This document shows, one piece after another, positions 1 through 5,113 of a stretch of DNA of 5,113 nucleotides. The notes under the pieces were generated by a model. The model ran no database searches, was not told the origin of the DNA, and saw nothing but the letters and a program-made list of their open reading frames with translations. Position 1 is the stretch's first letter. The number at the start of each line of letters is the position of its first letter. This stretch comes from Coprococcus sp. (GTDB taxonomy: Bacteria; Bacillota; Clostridia; Lachnospirales; Lachnospiraceae), in contig JAEDGW010000150.1 of the NCBI GenBank assembly GCA_016297325.1, positions 1 through 5,113 on the forward strand, in the 5' to 3' direction. The position numbers and the translations under genes were made by a program.

Positions 1-575
1 CCCTTATTCACACCCGGCTGGTCTATGAACAGAGGATCCTCCTCATGAAGACTTATAGGCAGATCCAGTTCCTTTGCCTTATTCATCGCGTCAACTAACA
101 GTTTCTCATCCATGATAGGAATTCCATCATCGGTAAATCCTGCTGCCCCCGCAGATGCAAGACTGTCCATATCCACAAGTTCTTTTCCCTCAAGGTTCTT
201 CGTAACTGTAGCTGTCTGGACTACATGTATCCCGGTCTTTGCACCTTTATCCTGTATATATTTAAGTGTTTCAATGTTGTCAACCGCAGGCTTTGTATTT
301 GCCATGCAAACCACCATAGTGAACCCGCCTCTTGCAGCAGCAGCGGCACCTGTCTCTATATCCTCTTTATATGTGAACCCAGGATCACGGAAATGTACAT
401 GTGTATCTACCAGCCCCGGTGCTACTACCAGCCCATCTGCATCGATGACCTCCGTTCCCTCTGCCTCCAGATCGTATCCTGTCTTAACTATGTGATTGCC
501 GTCGATGAGCACATCCATGACTTCATCTGTCCGGGTGACCGGATCAACAACTCTTCCATTCTTTATCAATAACAT
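1..575 (-). CDS. pyrC: Dihydroorotase, class I (N-terminal part, runs off window)
   Basis: Dihydroorotase interconverts N-carbamoyl-aspartate and dihydroorotate in the third step of cytosolic de novo pyrimidine synthesis. About 191 residues are visible, against roughly 425 for the family, and the C-terminal half lies beyond base 1. After a short beta-rich N-terminus comes the amidohydrolase signature HVHFRDPG at residues 59-66. H59 and H61 are metal ligands and R63 is the substrate arginine. K70-E71-D72 follows, then MANTKP (91-96, N93 substrate contact), FTDDG (147-151, supplying the conserved Asp) and SLHEED (175-180, H177 a metal ligand). This combination favours dihydroorotase over allantoinase or hydantoinase. 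The ATG at 575 is preceded by GAGGAG at 585-590 with a 9-nt spacer. The gene starts 27 nt after the stop of the upstream PrsW-like gene with no terminator between them, so co-transcription is likely. No frameshift is seen in the visible part. Confidence 0.93.
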   Translation of the reverse strand, partial: MLLIKNGRVVDPVTRTDEVMDVLIDGNHIVKTGYDLEAEGTEVIDADGLVVAPGLVDTHVHFRDPGFTYKEDIETGAAAAARGGFTMVVCMANTKPAVDNIETLKYIQDKGAKTGIHVVQTATVTKNLEGKELVDMDSLASAGAAGFTDDGIPIMDEKLLVDAMNKAKELDLPISLHEEDPLFIDQPGVNK

Positions 576-602
576 TTGTCTGTTCTCCTCTATATAATTT
601 TT

Positions 603-1763
603 TCATTGCTGTCTGTATATATACTGCTGACCATACTGTGGCTGCTGTCCATAACCACTCTGTTGATTATACTGCTGGCCATACTGTGGCTGCTGACTGT
701 AACCGCTCTGTTGATTATACTGCTGGCCGCACTGTGGCTGCTGTCTATAACCGCTCTGCTGATTATACTGCTGGCCGTACTGTGGCTGCTGACTGTAACC
801 GCTCTGCTGATTATACTGCTGGCCGTACTGTGGCTGCTGGACGTAGCCGCTCTGTTGATTATACTGCTGGCCATACTGTGGCTGCTGGACGTAGCCGCTC
901 TGCTGCCCATTGTACTGCATGTTCTGACCATACACATCTGGTTGATTGTACTGCATATTCTGGCCATACATATCTGGCTGATTGTACTGCATGTTCTGGC
1001 CATACATATTTGGCTGATTATATCCGCGCATCGGTATATATCTGAAATTGTACGGATTCACCCAGATAGGATTTACCGTTATTATATGATCATTCTTGGC
1101 CGCATAAGATATGAGCAGGAACATGAGGGCCACCAACAGGAGCAGAACCAGTATGCACAGTATAACGCTGGTGTCATCGACCGACAATACAAAATCATAC
1201 AGTCCGTGTATTCCCATGGCACTTAAGTACGAAATCATCATATTGCCTGCTGCACCCTCGCCATTGTTCGCATTCTCTCTCGCCTTTGAATAAAAATATC
1301 CCATGACAACACCGCATGAACAGTGAAGAGGAATTGCTGTCACAGCCCTCAGGATTCCAAGTCCTATTCCTCCCTGAAATACATACAGGATATTCTCCAA
1401 TGTAGCAAATCCAAGCGATGAACACACACCATATATAACGCCATCATAGCTGTGGTCAAAGTTCTTGTTATTCCATGTAAGTATGATCATTCCAACGAAT
1501 TTGCCCAACTCCTCGATCATCGCCACTATAAAGAAGCAGTTGACCAGCTCATAAACCCCCGTTCCGGATTCCAGTCCCATGTAATATAACAATCCGTCTC
1601 CAAGCAATTCCACTACAACTGCGGGTATAGTGCTGACCGCTCCAAGAACTGCAAGCCACACAAGCAATTTCATCGGATCCCTGCTATTCTTATTTCTTCC
1701 AACTACAAATAACAGTAGCAGCACGGAAGGCAATACTGCAAGTCTCAATGCAAATGCACTCAT
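603..1763 (-). CDS. PrsW-family intramembrane metalloprotease with Q/N/Y/G-rich tandem-repeat tail
   Basis: 386 residues. The first ~222 form a polytopic membrane domain with PrsW-family (glutamate/histidine CPBP-like protease) motifs: EELGK (84-88), FATLEN (119-124), HCSCG (147-151) and HGLYD (186-190). All four are intact, so activity is plausible. I count about seven hydrophobic segments (near 2-21, 33-58, 71-95, 107-129, 133-157, 175-194, 199-221). Basic residues in loops 22-32 and 159-162 and after 221 put the C-terminus in the cytoplasm by the positive-inside rule. In Bacillus subtilis PrsW cleaves the anti-sigma factor RsiW; no sigma or anti-sigma gene is visible here, so the substrate is unknown. 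Residues 223-248 link to a repeat tail of three 12-residue units and six 16-residue units, ending in YIYRQQ and a TGA stop. The ATG at 1763 has AGGGGGA at 1771-1777 before it. The gene sits 27 nt upstream of pyrC. The tail is not part of the usual family architecture as I know it. Confidence 0.88.
   Translation of the reverse strand: MSAFALRLAVLPSVLLLLFVVGRNKNSRDPMKLLVWLAVLGAVSTIPAVVVELLGDGLLYYMGLESGTGVYELVNCFFIVAMIEELGKFVGMIILTWNNKNFDHSYDGVIYGVCSSLGFATLENILYVFQGGIGLGILRAVTAIPLHCSCGVVMGYFYSKARENANNGEGAAGNMMISYLSAMGIHGLYDFVLSVDDTSVILCILVLLLLVALMFLLISYAAKNDHIITVNPIWVNPYNFRYIPMRGYNQPNMYGQNMQYNQPDMYGQNMQYNQPDVYGQNMQYNGQQSGYVQQPQYGQQYNQQSGYVQQPQYGQQYNQQSGYSQQPQYGQQYNQQSGYRQQPQCGQQYNQQSGYSQQPQYGQQYNQQSGYGQQPQYGQQYIYRQQ
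618..905 (-). repeat. Six tandem 48-bp in-frame repeats (16-residue units)
   Basis: Residues 287-382 of the PrsW-like protein are six consecutive copies of QQSGYxQQPQYGQQYN. Position 6 varies in order as V, V, S, R, S, G. Unit 4 has Cys instead of Tyr after QQPQ, and the last unit ends in I instead of N. At DNA level the 48-bp units are nearly identical, so they probably arose by recent duplication or slippage. Every unit is a multiple of three bases, so gain or loss of copies keeps the frame. Confidence 0.95.
912..1019 (-). repeat. Three tandem 36-bp in-frame repeats (12-residue units)
   Basis: Residues 249-284 of the PrsW-like protein are three copies of NQPxxYGQNMQY: NQPNMYGQNMQY, NQPDMYGQNMQY and NQPDVYGQNMQY. 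They lie between the membrane domain and the 16-residue repeats, joined to the latter by Asn-Gly. The shared YGQ and QY elements suggest the two repeat types have a common low-complexity ancestor. Confidence 0.93.
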
Positions 1764-1810
1764 TCTTTACTCCCCCTGATATTTTCTTCTGTACAAATAT
1801 ATACATATTA

Positions 1811-1839
1811 AAGATACCATTTTTAACTGAAATCCACAA
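1811..1839 (-). promoter_or_regulatory. Candidate sigma-A promoter for the PrsW-like gene and pyrC
   Basis: On the minus strand TTGTGG (1834-1839) and TATCTT (1811-1816) are 17 nt apart. A TG dinucleotide one base before the -10 box makes it an extended -10. Initiation near 1804 would give a leader of about 40 nt to the ATG at 1763. The -35 box is weak (three of six matches), so this is the best candidate rather than a clear promoter. The hairpin upstream at 1903-1941 suggests that a separate transcript starts hereabouts. Confidence 0.4.
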
Positions 1840-1902
1840 TAAGCAGAGGCCATTACCGACAGTTTATTTCATCAATTAACTTTAACCATACCCGGATAAA
1901 GG

Positions 1903-1941
1903 ACAAGACAGGTCTTCCCATATAAGGAAAACCTGCCTTGT
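1903..1941 (-). terminator. Hairpin terminator after the PadR / DUF1700 / DUF4097 operon
   Basis: Arms 1926-1941 and 1903-1918 form a 16-bp stem around a 7-nt loop, starting about 30 nt after the DUF4097 stop. Two positions (1908/1936 and 1914/1930) are A-C mismatches if read on the plus strand but G-U pairs in minus-strand RNA. The structure therefore fits a minus-strand transcript. The following tract (CCTTTATCC) is only modestly U-rich, so termination may be partial and leave some read-through into the PrsW-like gene. Confidence 0.6.
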
Positions 1942-1970
1942 AGCAACTTTCAAATGTATTCAGTTACAGT

Positions 1971-2915
1971 TTACCGGGTAACATCAATATCTCCGCTACT
2001 TGTCTCGATATTACACTTTCCATCCGCACCCTTGACCGAATCCGGAACATTCACATCTCCGCTGGACGTCTTTGTAGTGTATTCATACTTCATTTCTGAA
2101 CCAATGCCGATCGATACATCACCACTTTTTGTCATGATATTAATCTCAGAAGCATCACAGTCTCTGATCATCACGTCACCGCTCGATGCACGACCGTTTA
2201 TACGTTTTGCCTTTATGCTGCCAGATGTGATATTGCCACTGGAGGTCTTCAGATCAACATTATCCGTCACCACATCCCCTAGACTGACATCACCACTGTT
2301 TGCAGATATTCTTGTATCCTTTGATGACGCACTGTCAATCTTAATATCACCGCTCCTGGTCGCAATCGTCAGTGAGTCTGAATTTGCCCCATTTACAGTC
2401 ACATCGCCGCTGGATGCCTCTATATCGATATTGCCCACTAAAAGATAATATTCCATATCAATATCACCGCTGCTGGTCACAATCTTCAGATCCTCGTACT
2501 CCGTACCAGCCAGATACACCGTCACGGACGGCCATGCTCCTGTATACAATCCGATGGAAACGTTAAATGCAACGTTTCTGCTGTCATCTGCGGTTATCCT
2601 GAGCACACCATCTGATACATCTACATGATGTGTCAGATTCTCACAGTCATAATACTCCACATAACTTGTATCTCCACTCGCCTTCTTCACAGCAACATCC
2701 ACATCCGACGCACTCTTTATTTCAATGGAACTGAATTTATCTTTTATATCAACAGTCTTTTTTATGTAGTTAACCGGCTCCGATGTCATGTGTGCCAGAT
2801 TCACAGTCACATTTGGCCATCTGAATCCATTTACAGCAAATGCGGAGATCACGATGATAATACCCGCCACAATCATAATTGATGCAGCTATAACAGCTTT
2901 CTTTGTTCTACTCAT
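1971..2915 (-). CDS. Membrane-anchored DUF4097-family beta-strand repeat protein
   Basis: 314 residues. A basic N-terminus (RTKK) and one hydrophobic segment at about 7-28 form a signal anchor with no lipobox, so the rest is probably extracytoplasmic. The body, about 50-314, is rich in beta-strand-like sequence. It carries nine SGD/SGN turns, at residues 149, 169, 188, 207, 226 (SGN), 245, 264, 285 and 307, with a spacing of mostly 19 residues as in a beta-solenoid. This pattern identifies the DUF4097 family, which includes B. subtilis YvlB and the C-terminal part of enterococcal LiaX. Those relatives link the fold to the envelope and antimicrobial-peptide responses, but no activity can be read from this sequence. 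The ATG at 2915 is preceded by AAAGGAG (2924-2930, 8-nt spacer) inside the end of the upstream gene. The upstream stop is only 2 nt away, so translational coupling is likely. It is the last gene of the PadR operon. Confidence 0.85.
   Translation of the reverse strand: MSRTKKAVIAASIMIVAGIIIVISAFAVNGFRWPNVTVNLAHMTSEPVNYIKKTVDIKDKFSSIEIKSASDVDVAVKKASGDTSYVEYYDCENLTHHVDVSDGVLRITADDSRNVAFNVSIGLYTGAWPSVTVYLAGTEYEDLKIVTSSGDIDMEYYLLVGNIDIEASSGDVTVNGANSDSLTIATRSGDIKIDSASSKDTRISANSGDVSLGDVVTDNVDLKTSSGNITSGSIKAKRINGRASSGDVMIRDCDASEINIMTKSGDVSIGIGSEMKYEYTTKTSSGDVNVPDSVKGADGKCNIETSSGDIDVTR
1989..2471 (-). repeat. Nine SGD/SGN turn repeats, about 19 residues apart
   Basis: Successive starts of the SGD/SGN triplet within the DUF4097 protein differ by 20, 19, 19, 19, 19, 19, 21 and 22 residues. 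In DNA this appears on the plus strand as a recurring TCACCGCT/TCACCACT-like motif about 57 bp apart. The DNA between the motifs has diverged widely, unlike the protease tail, so this is an old structural repeat and not a recent minisatellite. Confidence 0.85.
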
Positions 2916-2917
2916 GC

Positions 2918-3511
2918 CTATTTCTCCTTTACAAACATTCTCTTTATACCATTCACACTGGCCCTGCAGACTTTAAATATTCCAACTGTAACAGGCTTAA
3001 CCGATACAACAAACAGTATCGCGATTCCTATGCCGATGAGCGCTGCACCAAGCATGAGAACTGCTGTGTACGGGCTGTTGGCTATGAACAGTGGTATGGT
3101 GCATATCAGTCCGCATATTCCCGCCACCACAAAGCTGAGCACAACTGCGTAGAATGAAATAAGAAGTGCAAATGCAACTATCCACAGAGTAAGCAGCAAT
3201 ACCGCCGCCGTAATAAGAAGCGGAATCCACACCGGGGAGCCAAGAACAATGAGTACAACCTCCCACGCCTTAAGCTCATGCTTTGGCTTGATCTTCTCCT
3301 TCACAAGCTTCGTGAGAGGCATCTCCTCAAGTATCTGCTCCACTGCTGCATCAGGTGATCCCATATCCGCAACAGCCTCATCCTCTGAAAGGCCATCCTC
3401 CATGCGGTCATCTATCATCTCGCTGTAATAATCCATAAACCTGTTGATATCATCAGCCGGCATCGCACTGATTCTGCCTCTTATCGCATCAAGATATTCC
3501 TCTTTATTCAT
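2918..3511 (-). CDS. DUF1700/HAAS-type membrane protein, PadR-associated
   Basis: 197 residues. The N-terminal ~75 are soluble, acidic and helical: MNKEEYLDAI, a DYYSEMIDD stretch at 27-35, GLSEDEAVADMGSP at 40-53 and a basic KLVKEKIKPKH run at 68-78. This is the typical DUF1700 (HAAS-like) opening found next to PadR regulators. Residues 84-143 are almost entirely hydrophobic, enough for two or three membrane passes, and 148-171 form another, followed by a basic C-terminus (KRMFVKEK). The function of the family is not established; a role as membrane partner or sensor for the operon is inference. The ATG at 3511 lies within the last codons of padR (8-bp overlap), with GAAGGAGG at 3521-3528 and a 9-nt spacer. 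The TAG stop is 2 nt before the DUF4097 start. The order PadR, DUF1700, DUF4097 recurs in Firmicutes, which supports the call. Confidence 0.85.
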   Translation of the reverse strand: MNKEEYLDAIRGRISAMPADDINRFMDYYSEMIDDRMEDGLSEDEAVADMGSPDAAVEQILEEMPLTKLVKEKIKPKHELKAWEVVLIVLGSPVWIPLLITAAVLLLTLWIVAFALLISFYAVVLSFVVAGICGLICTIPLFIANSPYTAVLMLGAALIGIGIAILFVVSVKPVTVGIFKVCRASVNGIKRMFVKEK

Positions 3512-3824
3512 CTCTGACTTCCTCCTTCACTATAAATCTATATATAGATTCCAGTTCCTTCCACTCTTCCTTGAATTCTTCTATCCTGGCTCTTCCGGTA
3601 TCGGTTATATGGTAATACTTCCTGAGTCTACCATTGTGTTCCACAGAATGAACAGTGAGCAACGCTCCTGCTTCCAGCCTTCTGAGTATAGGATAAAGCG
3701 TAGATTCCGATATGGTCACATACGGCTTCATGTCTTTGATGATCTGATATCCATAGGAATCCTCATCCTTGATGGCAGCAAGCACACATACATCGAGCAT
3801 TCCTCTTTTCAATTGTATATCCAT
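3504..3824 (-). CDS. PadR-family transcriptional regulator
   Basis: 106 residues, a compact winged-helix protein of the short PadR subfamily. Visible motifs are YGYQI (24-28), the recognition-helix region STLYPILRRLE (41-51) and the wing GRLRKYYHITDTGR (65-78). A C-terminal charged helix (82-102) is suited to dimerisation. PadR proteins usually repress their own operon and release DNA on ligand binding or membrane stress; the signal here is unknown. The ATG at 3824 is preferred over the in-frame GTG at 3827, because AGGAGG (3832-3837) lies 7 nt before the ATG but only 4 nt before the GTG. It is the first gene of the three-gene operon and overlaps the DUF1700 gene by 8 bp. The promoter directly upstream carries a palindrome suited to autoregulation. 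Confidence 0.92.
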   Translation of the reverse strand: MDIQLKRGMLDVCVLAAIKDEDSYGYQIIKDMKPYVTISESTLYPILRRLEAGALLTVHSVEHNGRLRKYYHITDTGRARIEEFKEEWKELESIYRFIVKEEVRDE

Positions 3825-3831
3825 CACTATA

Positions 3832-3837
3832 CCTCCT
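3832..3837 (-). promoter_or_regulatory. Ribosome binding site that decides the padR start
   Basis: AGGAGG on the minus strand. Two adjacent start codons follow, GTG (3825-3827) and ATG (3822-3824). Spacers of 4 and 7 nt respectively favour the ATG. Confidence 0.8.
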
Positions 3838-3845
3838 TACGCAGT

Positions 3846-3866
3846 ATACTATACGTCGCATAGTAT
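3846..3866. promoter_or_regulatory. Palindromic candidate operator for PadR
   Basis: A perfect inverted repeat has 7-bp arms, ATACTAT (3846-3852) and ATAGTAT (3860-3866), around a 7-bp centre. It covers most of the -10 box and part of the spacer of the padR promoter, where a bound dimer would block RNA polymerase. A further half-site TAGTATT at 3878-3884 repeats the one at 3861-3867, so half-sites lie on both sides of the -35 box. AT-rich palindromes over the promoter are usual for PadR autoregulation. Binding itself is inferred. Confidence 0.6.
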
Positions 3867-3876
3867 TATATGTCAA
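3848..3876 (-). promoter_or_regulatory. Sigma-A promoter of the PadR / DUF1700 / DUF4097 operon
   Basis: On the minus strand a perfect -35 box TTGACA (3871-3876), a 17-nt spacer and a -10 box TATAGT (3848-3853, five of six matches) give a near-consensus promoter. Initiation near 3841 leaves a very short leader, just enough for the ribosome binding site at 3832-3837. Such a strong promoter overlapped by a palindrome suggests the operon is held down by its own repressor. Confidence 0.8.
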
Positions 3877-3909
3877 GTAGTATTTTCAGCACTCTACAAA
3901 AAGGAACAA

Positions 3910-4028
3910 CAATGGGGTCATATAATGGTTCAGGCACTTTTTAGGCAATGGGGTCAGGCACCTTTTACATAGATTTTACATTACGTGTAGCAATGGGGTC
4001 AGGCACCTTTTACATAGATTTTACATTA
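3910..4028. repeat. Cluster of REP-like direct repeats with GGGGTCAGGCACC core
   Basis: Two perfect 38-bp copies, 3946-3983 and 3991-4028, are separated by 7 bp. Each starts CAATGGGGTCAGGCACC and ends in an A/T-rich tail with two TTTTACAT-like words. Two degenerate pieces precede them: CAATGGGGTCA at 3910-3920 and AATGGTTCAGGCACTTTTTA at 3924-3943. The cluster sits between the epimerase terminator and the padR promoter and codes for nothing. From memory, the core resembles short repeats dispersed in many bacterial genomes and often discussed with IS200-like (RAYT) transposases. No transposase is present in the window. Confidence 0.85.
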
Positions 4029-4046
4029 GTGTATATGAAACATAAC

Positions 4047-4090
4047 AAACAGGGCGGGACATCTCACCAATGGGATATCCCGCCCTGTTT
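4047..4090 (-). terminator. Intrinsic terminator of the epimerase gene
   Basis: Perfect 13-bp arms (4047-4059 and 4078-4090) contain a GC-rich block GGGCGGGA/TCCCGCCC. After one mismatch an inner stem extends it towards an ACCAAT loop. On the minus strand the stem ends in TTT and continues GTTATGTTTC, a U-rich tail. It lies 50 nt after the epimerase stop, the only gene it can serve, and insulates the padR operon from read-through. On the plus strand the arm also ends in TTT, but no gene enters from that side. Confidence 0.85.
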
Positions 4091-4139
4091 ACAAATTACA
4101 TTCTGCAATATCTTAATCTGACACATGATATGTTTTCCA

Positions 4140-5012
4140 TTACAATATGTCGATGACATACTCCTTGCTGAACGAATGGCCAGCCTCAAGACTGTTTGAA
4201 TACTCACGGTCCGCCAGATCTCCGTCATATCCCTCGCGGTCACACCTGCCAAACCAAGGCTCTATGCAGACAAATGGCGCATGTTTCTTTGCAGGAGACC
4301 ATATACCTATCTGCGGCACATCAAATCTCAACTGCAAAACCGGCGCATCAGATGTGTTCCTTAATGTAATCGTATTTATACCCTTACCATCCATGATCAG
4401 GGCATCCTCATCAAACATCTCATCACGCAGCTTTAAGACTCCATCTGTCAATCTGTGCGTAACTGTTCTATCTCCAAGAACTCCATTTGCTGTCAAAAGA
4501 CCACATTCAATCTCGTTCTTACCTGTGTGCATATCCAGAGAATAACCGCCGATGCCTCCCTCACATGCAAATGCAGGATGGGCACCGATAGAAAAATGAA
4601 TCGTGTCAGTTCCCTCATTCACAACGGTCCACATAACATGTACAGATGAACCTTCAAGTCTGTATCCTATACAAAGACTGAAATCAAACGGATAGCTCTT
4701 CTGCCATGTATCATTCTTCTCAAGCACAAACAGCAGTGTATCACCAGTCTGGCCAGCCAATACAAACTCGCTGTCCCTTGCAAATCCGTGCTGAGGTATA
4801 TTCTCATAAACCACCCCGTTATGTCTGTAACGCTGTCCTTCAAGCTTTCCCACAAATGGAAACAGCACAGGAGAAACTCTTCCCCAATACTCAGCATCAC
4901 CGCACCACATGTATTCTCTGTCTGTCTCGATACTCTTCAGGCTCACAAGCTCAGCGCCGTGAGTATTCACCTTTATAGCGATCTTATCATTTTTTAATTC
5001 AACAATACCCAT
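4140..5012 (-). CDS. Aldose 1-epimerase family protein (LacX-like)
   Basis: 290 residues, the usual length of the LacX-like branch of the aldose 1-epimerase (galactose mutarotase) superfamily. Family members interconvert alpha and beta anomers of sugars or bind hexose phosphates in the cytosol. The fold is a beta-sandwich; no signal peptide or membrane segment is seen. Key motifs are WGRVSPVLFPFVG (43-55), PQHGFARD (73-80, H75 a likely catalytic or binding histidine), GAHPAF (143-148, H145 the likely acid) and CIEPWFG (249-255, E251 the likely base). All are intact, so the protein should be active, but the sugar cannot be told from sequence. The ATG at 5012 has AGGAGG at 5018-5023 with a 5-nt spacer. 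The gene appears to be a single-gene unit, with a promoter upstream near 5085 and a terminator at 4047-4090. No sugar-uptake or Leloir-pathway genes are adjacent within the window. Confidence 0.9.
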   Translation of the reverse strand: MGIVELKNDKIAIKVNTHGAELVSLKSIETDREYMWCGDAEYWGRVSPVLFPFVGKLEGQRYRHNGVVYENIPQHGFARDSEFVLAGQTGDTLLFVLEKNDTWQKSYPFDFSLCIGYRLEGSSVHVMWTVVNEGTDTIHFSIGAHPAFACEGGIGGYSLDMHTGKNEIECGLLTANGVLGDRTVTHRLTDGVLKLRDEMFDEDALIMDGKGINTITLRNTSDAPVLQLRFDVPQIGIWSPAKKHAPFVCIEPWFGRCDREGYDGDLADREYSNSLEAGHSFSKEYVIDIL

Positions 5013-5028
5013 GATTTCCTCCTGTACT

Positions 5029-5045
5029 TTAGCCAGTAAGGCTAA
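5029..5045 (-). other. Small leader hairpin before the epimerase ribosome binding site
   Basis: Six-bp arms TTAGCC/GGCTAA (5040-5045 and 5029-5034) with a 5-nt loop lie 5 nt upstream of the AGGAGG at 5018-5023. It could influence translation or mRNA stability, but it is short and may be chance. No riboswitch architecture is visible. Confidence 0.35.
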
Positions 5046-5084
5046 TTATATTTTTCAAAAACAAATGTTATGCATCTGCATTAC

Positions 5085-5093
5085 ATTATAACA
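5085..5093 (-). promoter_or_regulatory. Extended -10 promoter element of the epimerase gene
   Basis: A perfect TATAAT on the minus strand (5085-5090) is preceded by TGT (5091-5093), giving an extended -10. No good -35 box lies 17 nt upstream, which extended -10 promoters can tolerate. The window edge limits the view. A second TATAAT at 5045-5050 lacks both a -35 box and the TG element and is the weaker candidate. Initiation near 5078 would give a leader of about 65 nt. Confidence 0.55.
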
Positions 5094-5113
5094 CATAAAC
5101 AAAAAATACGGCC

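Larger units (their letters stand above)
3877..4139. other. Gene-free intergenic stretch between the epimerase and padR promoter
   Basis: I find no convincing gene on either strand. The stretch holds the epimerase terminator (4047-4090) and the direct-repeat cluster (3910-4028). The remaining pieces, 3885-3909, 4029-4046 and 4091-4139, show no recognisable element. The short open frames that cross it lack ribosome binding sites and include repeat DNA. Confidence 0.7.

Noticed and set aside
112..572. Plus-strand open frames opposite the dihydroorotase gene.
   Set aside because: They are antisense shadows of a clear dihydroorotase with intact catalytic motifs, and their products resemble nothing I know.
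576..1226. A long plus-strand open frame of 216 residues with hydrophobic repeats of the LLIILLAVLWLL kind.
   Set aside because: It is the antisense of the protease repeat tail. The repeat unit lacks stops in this frame, so the frame stays open by chance. The minus-strand frame has protease motifs and a good ribosome binding site.
1954..2448. A plus-strand open frame of 164 residues with repeated TSPL motifs.
   Set aside because: It mirrors the SGD ladder of the DUF4097 gene read on the other strand.
3825..3827. GTG as the padR start codon.
   Set aside because: It would leave only 4 nt after AGGAGG, while the next codon ATG has a normal 7-nt spacer.
3910..4028. A possible CRISPR array from the regularly spaced direct repeats.
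   Set aside because: There are only two perfect copies with a 7-bp gap, no spacers of the usual length and no cas genes.
4147..4545. A plus-strand open frame opposite the epimerase gene.
   Set aside because: It is the shadow of a gene with conserved epimerase motifs on the minus strand, and no recognisable product is encoded.
5013..5084. A possible riboswitch in the epimerase leader.
   Set aside because: Only one 6-bp hairpin is visible, with no conserved aptamer motifs and no terminator/antiterminator pair.

Overview
The window reads as chromosomal DNA from a low-to-moderate GC Gram-positive bacterium of the Clostridia, most plausibly Lachnospiraceae. The grounds are strong AGGAGG-type ribosome binding sites before every gene, sigma-A-like promoters, short operons, and a PadR / DUF1700 / DUF4097 gene set typical of Firmicutes. 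The family assignment is inference. All supported genes lie on the minus strand, so transcription runs from high to low coordinates.

Region 1 (5113 down to about 4047): a LacX-type aldose 1-epimerase family gene, with an extended -10 promoter upstream, a small leader hairpin next to its ribosome binding site, and a strong intrinsic terminator (4047-4090).

Region 2 (about 4046 to 3825): a 315-base gene-free stretch counted from the epimerase stop to the padR start. It holds that terminator, a cluster of short direct repeats built on GGGGTCAGGCACC (two perfect 38-bp copies plus two degenerate ones), and the promoter of the next operon with a palindromic candidate operator over its -10 side.

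Region 3 (3824 to 1971): a tightly packed three-gene operon. It encodes a PadR-family repressor, a DUF1700/HAAS-type membrane protein whose start overlaps the padR end by 8 bp, and a membrane-anchored DUF4097 repeat protein that starts 2 nt after the previous stop. A hairpin that pairs perfectly only in minus-strand RNA (1903-1941) probably ends it. The set looks like an autoregulated envelope-associated module of unknown function.

Region 4 (about 1840 to 1): a candidate promoter, then a PrsW-family intramembrane protease with a long Q/N/Y/G-rich, prion-like tandem-repeat tail (3 x 12 and 6 x 16 residues), then after 27 nt the N-terminal 45% or so of a class I dihydroorotase (pyrC) that runs off the window edge.

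The most unusual element is the protease tail: an in-frame 48-bp minisatellite fused to an otherwise intact membrane protease. Next are the REP-like repeats and the PadR operator/operon architecture.
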